Source: a virus. From it: a stretch of 64,000 bases of DNA. The DNA lies in IMG/VR virus record IMGVR_UViG_3300023210_000015, positions 1 to 64,000 of that record; one strand, 5' to 3'. The notes below the pieces were generated by a model. That model saw nothing but the letters and a program-made list of their open reading frames with translations, was not told where the DNA came from and ran no database searches. Of this stretch, positions 59,134 through 64,000 are shown one piece after another; positions within the stretch are counted from its first letter, which is position 1, and each line of letters opens with the position of its first letter. A program made the translations under genes and the position numbers.

Positions 59134-59192
59134 CTCAATTAGCGCCTTTACAAGACCCTTTTGCTGACAAATCTCGTAGGCCAAAAGGGTCT
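59112..59192 (+). promoter_or_regulatory. Putative -1 frameshift signal: A10 and stem-loop
   Basis: Ten A (59112-59121) contain A-AAA-AAA in the zero frame. A short GAGC/GCTC hairpin follows at once (about 59124-59136), and a perfect 11-bp stem AGACCCTTTTG/CAAAAGGGTCT (59153-59163 with 59182-59192) lies 31 bases downstream. Confidence 0.5.
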
Positions 59193-59591
59193 GAGTATTT
59201 CGAGGGAAAAAAACCAGATGTAAAAGCACAATATATGTGTAGTGCTTGTGACGCTCAAAACCCATCTCCTTCTGACGGTGTAATTCCAACTACATGTTCG
59301 TGTGGAAAATACCCGTGGTCCGAAGTCGCCGTTTTAACAACAGGCAAGAACGCACCTGATCAGCCTGGTTCTGGAAATGGTGGTAATAAGGAGATGTTGA
59401 TTAGACCAATTATGCCGTTAGCTGGCAAAAAGAAAAAGCATGATATTCCACCAGAATATACTGATTGTGGAGTTGAGGAATGTAAAACTGATGAATTTAA
59501 GATGATGAAAAATCCAAAATCCGATAAGAAAAGGGAAGATTTTTGGAAAGATATTTTGAATAGTTCCGATTTTCTTGCTATCGATGGATAA
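59121..59591 (+). CDS. -1 frame extension: zinc-ribbon domain
   Basis: This frame has no convincing start between the previous stop and an ATG at 59235, yet the conserved-looking sequence begins earlier (VAQLAPLQDPFADKSRRPKGSEYF). It therefore reads best as a continuation of the gene at 57889. It contains a CSACDA...TCSCGKYPW zinc ribbon and a Lys-rich tail with a CGVEEC pair. Slippage on A10, or a -1 ribosomal shift on A-AAA-AAA, would join the two parts into about 570 residues. A true one-base error in the sequence is the main alternative. Confidence 0.6.
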   Translation, partial: TERVAQLAPLQDPFADKSRRPKGSEYFEGKKPDVKAQYMCSACDAQNPSPSDGVIPTTCSCGKYPWSEVAVLTTGKNAPDQPGSGNGGNKEMLIRPIMPLAGKKKKHDIPPEYTDCGVEECKTDEFKMMKNPKSDKKREDFWKDILNSSDFLAIDG

Positions 59592-59604
59592 AGGAAAATA
59601 AAAA

Positions 59605-62600
59605 ATGCCTATAAAATTTTCAATGAATGATAGAAAGCCCCAAAACACAGGGCACTCTACGACTTCTCGTGGATATCATTCTGCCGGTTCGCCATCATCT
59701 GTTGTGGATAATGGTCGTTATGTTAGCGGCATGGTTGCTCAAACACCAATCACACAATCTTTTTCTTCCAAAACTGCACAAACGATGTCAAGCGGTGGTG
59801 GAAGCGCTGCGAATGTTATGTATGGACAACCCATGTTCTTCTCTCCTTTGCATACTCCGCAAAACTGGCAAATCGCCAGTAAAAGACGAGAGATTTATCA
59901 GTGGGCTAGATTCTACTACGAAAATGAACCAAAGATTTCCGCAGGCATAGATTTCTACTCGCAATTCCCTATGAATGGGTTTACTCTTGAATGCAAAGAC
60001 AAAAAGATACTCAACTTCTTCAACAGAACTTCAAAGAGAGTGAAACTAAATTATTGGGTAAAGGCCATAAGCTTTGAAAACTTCCTGTTGGGTGATGTCT
60101 TCCCATTTGTGGAATACGAATGCGAACATTGTGGTGGCTCTGGTTACAAATCCAATGGGGAAGTGTGTAATCACCCTGGCGGAACTATTAAATCGATTAA
60201 GATATTGAACCCTGATTGGATTACAGTTCACAGTTCTCCAATGGCTTCTGACCCTGTATATGTACTAGAACCTGATGATGAACTGAAAAGCATTGTCGCT
60301 TCTAAAAGACCTGTAGAGATTTATGAAAAAATGCCACCAGGACTAATTCAAGCAATTTCTTCTGGTCAGCCAATTCGTTTGTCTAATAGATGTATCAGTC
60401 ATGTAAAGCATCAAGGTAGTACATACGGAACATATGGTACATCGTTGGTCAGAAGAAACTTCACTTACTTGGCATATAAAACCAAATTGATGACAGCCAA
60501 CTGGATTGTAGCAGAAAGACTAGTGTTGCCAGTTAGAGTTGTTAAAATCGGTAGTGAAAATCGTCCAGCCACTCAAGCGGATATCGCAGATGTTTCTAAC
60601 CAAATCGCAGCAGTTGTAAACGATCCGAACCTAACACTTGTAACTCACCACAACTTTGAATACGAGTGGTACGGGGCCTGTTATGATCAAAACACTAAAG
60701 TATTGACAAATAAGGGGTTACAAAAATATACCGACATCATACACGAAGAAGTAGGCATTGATGGAGAAATAGTTAAAAAAATTAATGACGATGTGGACAT
60801 TATGGTTTTTGATCCAAAAACTGGTAAAATGAGACTGGAAAAACCAATTGAATTTCATGAATATGATTATAATGGATGGATGAATCATATTACAGGTAAT
60901 AAAGTAGATATGTGTGTTACACCAAATCATACCATGTTAGGTTATAAACGTGATAAAAAAACCGCTTATTCTATGGAAGCAAAAGATTTTTATAAACTTA
61001 ATGAATGTGATAGGTATGTAAGATGCTGTGGAGATTTTGCGACAGATACTAAAAAAACAATTAAAATAGGTGATTACGAATTCGATACTGATAATTTTTT
61101 GAAATTTTTAGGATATTTTCTTTCTGAGGGGTATACGACCTACAATACAGAAAAATTTCAATATGTTTTATCTGTTTCGCAGAGCAATATCAAAAATGCT
61201 AATATTTGTAAAGAAATTGATGACTGTTTTAATGGTTTGAATATGTCATTCAAAAAATATGATAATAAAAAAGGCATGTATGCATGGAACATTATGTCAA
61301 AAGATTTTGTTAAGGAAATGAAAAAATATTTTGGTAAAAATGCTTATACGAAAAAAATTCCAGACTTTATTAAGAATTTACCACCACGACAACTAAAAAT
61401 ATTAATTGATGCTTTTTGCAAAGGAGATGCCACTTATTACAACTATAAACACGGTACGACTGGCGTTCAAATAGGAACGGTAAGTGAACAATTGTCGGTT
61501 GATTTACTTGAGATATTGTTTAAAGCCGGTTTCAGCCCGATATTAAGCAATTATAAAAAGAAAAATCCTTCAGGTAGCATTTCTCATATGATATACTGTA
61601 ATTTGTCTGAAGAAAGCAAGGGTAGATTTCCAAGAATTAAAGATAAACATTGTCAAACAGAATATTATGATGGAAAAGTGTGGTGTTTTGAAACATCAAC
61701 TGGTTTTTTTGTCACAGAAAGAAATGGAAAATTTGCCATTCAAGGTAATACTGGCAAGATTCATCAAATTACTAATGAGTTAGAACAAATTGGTAAAGAA
61801 ATATTAGATGGCTTCATGCTGAACCAAGCTATCTTAAACGGTGAAATGGGAGGTTACAGTAGTGCCCAAGTCGGTATCGAAGTAATGATACATCGCCTAG
61901 AAAGCTGGCGTAACAGTTTATCTGAGTGGGTTGAAAATAACATCTTCTTACCTATTGCTATGATGCAAGGATTTAAGGATGTTGACGAAAGCAAAGAAGC
62001 TGGCGAAACAGTATGGTTATATCCTAAACTGAAATGGAATGATCTCAATTTGAGAGATCGTACCAGCTATAGACAGGTTCTTATTCAATTGCATGACAAA
62101 GGATTGATTTCTACTCAAACCTTACTTGAAGAATTTGATATTGATTATGATCAGGAAATTCAGAGAAGGAGAGAGGAAACTGCATTGGCTACAGAAAGTG
62201 GTCAGTTCTTAGGCCAGCCTCCTGCCGCTGGCGGTATGGGCGGTATGCCACCTATGGGCGGCGATTTAGGCGGCGGTATGCCACCTATGGGCGGCGATCT
62301 AGGTGGCGGTATGCCTCCTGCGGGCGGTGAAATGGGCGGAATGCCAGGCGGTGAAATGGGCGGAATGCCAGTGGCACCAGCCGGTGGGGCTGTAGCTGCC
62401 GCTGCTCAACCAGTTTCTCCACCACCTAATTTTATGGTGCAAAAACGAGGTAAAGGACAATCTGCTCAAGAGCAAATGCAACCTGTACAGCCGAATATCA
62501 AACCAATGCCATTGACTACGTTAGAACAGTCGATGTTGAAGGCTCTACGCAATATGTCTGATAAGATTCCATATCAATTGTTTGGTCAATATAAGGTAGC

Positions 62601-63000
62601 TATGCCGAATCAGCCGCAACCTTTCGTGATTGATTTCGCCTATCCAGATGTTGGGGTTGGCGTTGAGACTGATGGAGAAATTTGGCATGAACAGGCAACG
62701 TCCAGAGCTAGAGATCAGCAAAGAGATCAAAAACTTGCCAATGTTGGATGGCGTATATTGAGATTCAATGAAACTGCGGTTAATGACCATATAATTGATG
62801 TCTCTAAAATTATTTATAATAATGTGATGCAGGCAACAAAAGAAAGAAATGCCAGAAATAAAAAAGCTGGTAAAGATGAAAAGTTGATTAAAGAAGCCCA
62901 ACAGCTATTAACATTTGAAAACATAAAAGAGGAAGATTTGAAATTTCAAAGAATAGACATGGAGAATAATCTAGGTTATATAGTTTTGGTTGGGGTATAA
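59605..63000 (+). CDS. Portal protein with intein and C-terminal nuclease-like domain
   Basis: The 1131-residue protein has an N-terminal portal region (residues about 65-358: WQIASKRREIYQWARFYYENEP, FYSQFP; a CEHCGGSG...C zinc-like knuckle; YGTYGTSLVRR). An intein occupies 359-715 and the portal then resumes (LILNQAILNGEMGG-like and VEVMIHRLESW-like helices). A Gly/Met/Pro-rich linker (about 870-930) leads to a domain at about 1000-1075 resembling DUF559/Vsr nucleases: VIDFAYPD (Asp1010), VETDGEIWHE (Glu1021, Asp1023) and WRILRFNE. The portal forms the DNA gate of the head. A linked nuclease fold is unexpected. Confidence 0.85.
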   Translation: MPIKFSMNDRKPQNTGHSTTSRGYHSAGSPSSVVDNGRYVSGMVAQTPITQSFSSKTAQTMSSGGGSAANVMYGQPMFFSPLHTPQNWQIASKRREIYQWARFYYENEPKISAGIDFYSQFPMNGFTLECKDKKILNFFNRTSKRVKLNYWVKAISFENFLLGDVFPFVEYECEHCGGSGYKSNGEVCNHPGGTIKSIKILNPDWITVHSSPMASDPVYVLEPDDELKSIVASKRPVEIYEKMPPGLIQAISSGQPIRLSNRCISHVKHQGSTYGTYGTSLVRRNFTYLAYKTKLMTANWIVAERLVLPVRVVKIGSENRPATQADIADVSNQIAAVVNDPNLTLVTHHNFEYEWYGACYDQNTKVLTNKGLQKYTDIIHEEVGIDGEIVKKINDDVDIMVFDPKTGKMRLEKPIEFHEYDYNGWMNHITGNKVDMCVTPNHTMLGYKRDKKTAYSMEAKDFYKLNECDRYVRCCGDFATDTKKTIKIGDYEFDTDNFLKFLGYFLSEGYTTYNTEKFQYVLSVSQSNIKNANICKEIDDCFNGLNMSFKKYDNKKGMYAWNIMSKDFVKEMKKYFGKNAYTKKIPDFIKNLPPRQLKILIDAFCKGDATYYNYKHGTTGVQIGTVSEQLSVDLLEILFKAGFSPILSNYKKKNPSGSISHMIYCNLSEESKGRFPRIKDKHCQTEYYDGKVWCFETSTGFFVTERNGKFAIQGNTGKIHQITNELEQIGKEILDGFMLNQAILNGEMGGYSSAQVGIEVMIHRLESWRNSLSEWVENNIFLPIAMMQGFKDVDESKEAGETVWLYPKLKWNDLNLRDRTSYRQVLIQLHDKGLISTQTLLEEFDIDYDQEIQRRREETALATESGQFLGQPPAAGGMGGMPPMGGDLGGGMPPMGGDLGGGMPPAGGEMGGMPGGEMGGMPVAPAGGAVAAAAQPVSPPPNFMVQKRGKGQSAQEQMQPVQPNIKPMPLTTLEQSMLKALRNMSDKIPYQLFGQYKVAMPNQPQPFVIDFAYPDVGVGVETDGEIWHEQATSRARDQQRDQKLANVGWRILRFNETAVNDHIIDVSKIIYNNVMQATKERNARNKKAGKDEKLIKEAQQLLTFENIKEEDLKFQRIDMENNLGYIVLVGV
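60679..61749 (+). mobile_element. Intein with LAGLIDADG-type endonuclease in the portal gene
   Basis: The 357-residue insertion begins with Cys (CYDQNTKVLTNKG, block A) and has VTPNHTML (block B). FLGYFLSEGYT and LIDAFCKGDATY are the two LAGLIDADG-like helices. It ends AIQGN before a +1 Thr. The penultimate residue is Gly where His is usual, a known variation. Confidence 0.9.
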
Positions 63001-63001
63001 T

Positions 63002-63427
63002 ATGTCTTTCAATTTAACAAAACAGGCTGGTGGTCCAAAGCGGATCAGAGATCGCGGTATTCGATGGCACGAAGCATATCACGAAAAGTCTAAAGGTGTG
63101 AAGAAAAAATTTAACAAAGAACTTGGTGAAGGTTCTTATTATCGCTGGGAAGGTCACGACTATACTACATTTAGTGATTATTTTGTAGTTGTTGGACCAG
63201 CCAAACAAAGATATGGTCAAAAATCATATTTCGCTGGTATTAAAAAATTACCGCCACGAGGAAGTCGTAAAAAAGTTTATGCACCATCTGGTGAGTATTT
63301 TTCTACAATTCTTTCTGCTCTAAGTCATGCTAGTAAAATGTGGGGTCTTCCTTTTCCTAAAAATCAGCACAATTATACTGCCGATGATTTGGAAAACATT
63401 TATATCCCACGACACGTTAAAGGATAA
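63002..63427 (+). CDS. Hypothetical virion-module protein
   Basis: A 141-residue basic protein starting MSFNLTKQAGGPKR, close to the FNLxK motif of the neighbouring gene products. It contains GSYYRWEGHDYTTFSDYFVVVGP and a YFSTILSALSHASKMWGLPFP helix. The chosen ATG overlaps the portal stop; a TTG four codons upstream lacks a ribosome-binding site. No family recognised. Confidence 0.55.
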   Translation: MSFNLTKQAGGPKRIRDRGIRWHEAYHEKSKGVKKKFNKELGEGSYYRWEGHDYTTFSDYFVVVGPAKQRYGQKSYFAGIKKLPPRGSRKKVYAPSGEYFSTILSALSHASKMWGLPFPKNQHNYTADDLENIYIPRHVKG

Positions 63428-63456
63428 AAAATCCCGCAAACAAAAAGAGGATTTTT
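63427..63456 (+). terminator. Weak hairpin after the portal operon
   Basis: AAAAATCC and GGATTTTT form an 8-bp stem around a 14-base loop just after the stop codon. The T run is part of the stem, so termination would be weak. The rest of 63457-63638 holds no gene, only a purine-rich leader ahead of the next start. Confidence 0.4.
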
Positions 63457-63638
63457 CTATCATCTTGTGTAATATGGAATTAAGCGAGACGCCCGAATTG
63501 TAATTATGCACTAGAACGAAAAGGGAACAAATAGTCCTTAAAGTTTGATTAAATAGCAGATTTAAGCCCTTTTAAGAAATCGCAGTCAAGATGAACAGTA
63601 AACACGAAACTATTTTTTACACTGCGAAAGGGTAAAAT

Positions 63639-63998
63639 ATGATAGGGGCAACTAAAAAAACAGAGCCTAAAAATAAAAAGGGAGTCAAAGGAACTAGTGG
63701 TAATGGAGATTCCTTTAGACTTTCCGGCGGCGGTATGAAATTTGTTACATTAGTCATTGTGTGTATTTTAGCTATTGGAAGTACAGTTTATAATATCGCT
63801 AGTGCTTATGGCCAAATCGATACAATAAAAAATCATCAAGAAATACATTGTAAAAAATTTGATGATGTCGATAAACATGTAGAAAGAAATGAAAACAAAA
63901 TAGATCGTATGGCTGAAAAACAAGCAGAGATGGCTGGCGACGTAAAAGTTATTAGAACTTTATTAGAACAAGCCACGAAACCAACACCTAATAAATAA
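63639..63998 (+). CDS. Single-pass membrane protein with coiled coil
   Basis: The 119-residue protein has a basic, Gly-rich N-terminal tail (about 30 residues), one transmembrane helix (about 34-55, KFVTLVIVCILAIGSTVY) and a heptad-rich C-terminal part (FDDVDKHVERNENKIDRMAEKQAEM). The layout fits a membrane-tethered tail or lysis accessory (holin/spanin-like), but no family is recognised. AAAGGG precedes the ATG. Confidence 0.55.
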   Translation: MIGATKKTEPKNKKGVKGTSGNGDSFRLSGGGMKFVTLVIVCILAIGSTVYNIASAYGQIDTIKNHQEIHCKKFDDVDKHVERNENKIDRMAEKQAEMAGDVKVIRTLLEQATKPTPNK

Positions 63999-64000
63999 GG

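Noticed and set aside
59124-59150. tRNA-like GCGCGTAGCTCAATTAGCGCC
   Set aside because: It resembles a D arm but no anticodon or T arm follows, and the bases lie in the open -1 frame.
62230-62370. Repeat array resembling CRISPR or minisatellite
   Set aside because: The units are in-frame coding repeats (Gly-Gly-Met-Pro) of the portal linker without unique spacers. The repeats at 42451 and 55253 are also coding. No CRISPR array was seen in the window.

Overview
The window reads as part of a large, AT-rich tailed bacteriophage genome (jumbo-phage type, Caudoviricetes). The evidence is a large terminase subunit, a portal protein, a long co-oriented virion operon, many tRNA genes, inteins, HNH homing endonucleases, a T4-type lysozyme and phage nucleotide metabolism, all packed with short overlaps and without any bacterial housekeeping backbone. 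The host cannot be named from sequence. The stop codons TAA, TAG and TGA all close genes, so the standard bacterial code is in use.

Layout. (1) 1-3.4 kb: a radical SAM protein, an RNase P RNA gene, an HNH endonuclease overlapping a tRNA-Lys, a tRNA-Arg and a NADAR/YbiA-type protein. (2) 3.4-18.8 kb: a surface-glycan island. It holds a GT9-sulfotransferase fusion, a Stealth-type sugar-phosphate transferase, three paralogous fucosyltransferase-like proteins, a methyltransferase, several sulfotransferases (one in a sulfotransferase-GT25-sulfotransferase fusion), a NodB-type deacetylase, an SGNH hydrolase, two radical SAM enzymes and a GT92/GT2-like enzyme. More sulfotransferase and acyltransferase genes follow at 23.6-25.9 kb. 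(3) 19-27 kb: a translation island with about ten tRNAs, broken tRNAs next to HNH genes, and an RF1-like release factor whose reading frame is split by a CTT TGA site like that of bacterial prfB. (4) 27-37.8 kb: accessory genes, including a VWA protein with an in-frame TAG, a lysozyme, a PncA-PncB-NadE NAD+ salvage operon, a sigma factor of FliA type, a macrodomain protein and an AAA+ ATPase. (5) 37.9-42 kb: class II ribonucleotide reductase with an intein, and dUTPase. (6) 42-64 kb: the virion and packaging operon, containing the terminase, two receiver-like proteins, a DUF192 protein, many lineage-specific virion candidates, a probable -1 frameshift gene, and an intein-containing portal with a C-terminal nuclease-like domain.

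How the parts may fit together (inference). RNase P RNA, tRNAs and a release factor would let the phage process tRNA and terminate translation with its own parts. NadE/PncA/PncB with NADAR, macrodomain and deoxyribosyltransferase-like proteins form an NAD+/ADP-ribose group that could resist NAD+-depleting or ADP-ribosylating defences. The sulfo/fucosyl glycan island probably modifies the host envelope or the virion. A recurrent promoter (TTxTAA, about 17 bases, CTATAATG) precedes many of the left-hand genes, while the right-hand operon shows almost no such sites and may depend on the phage sigma factor.
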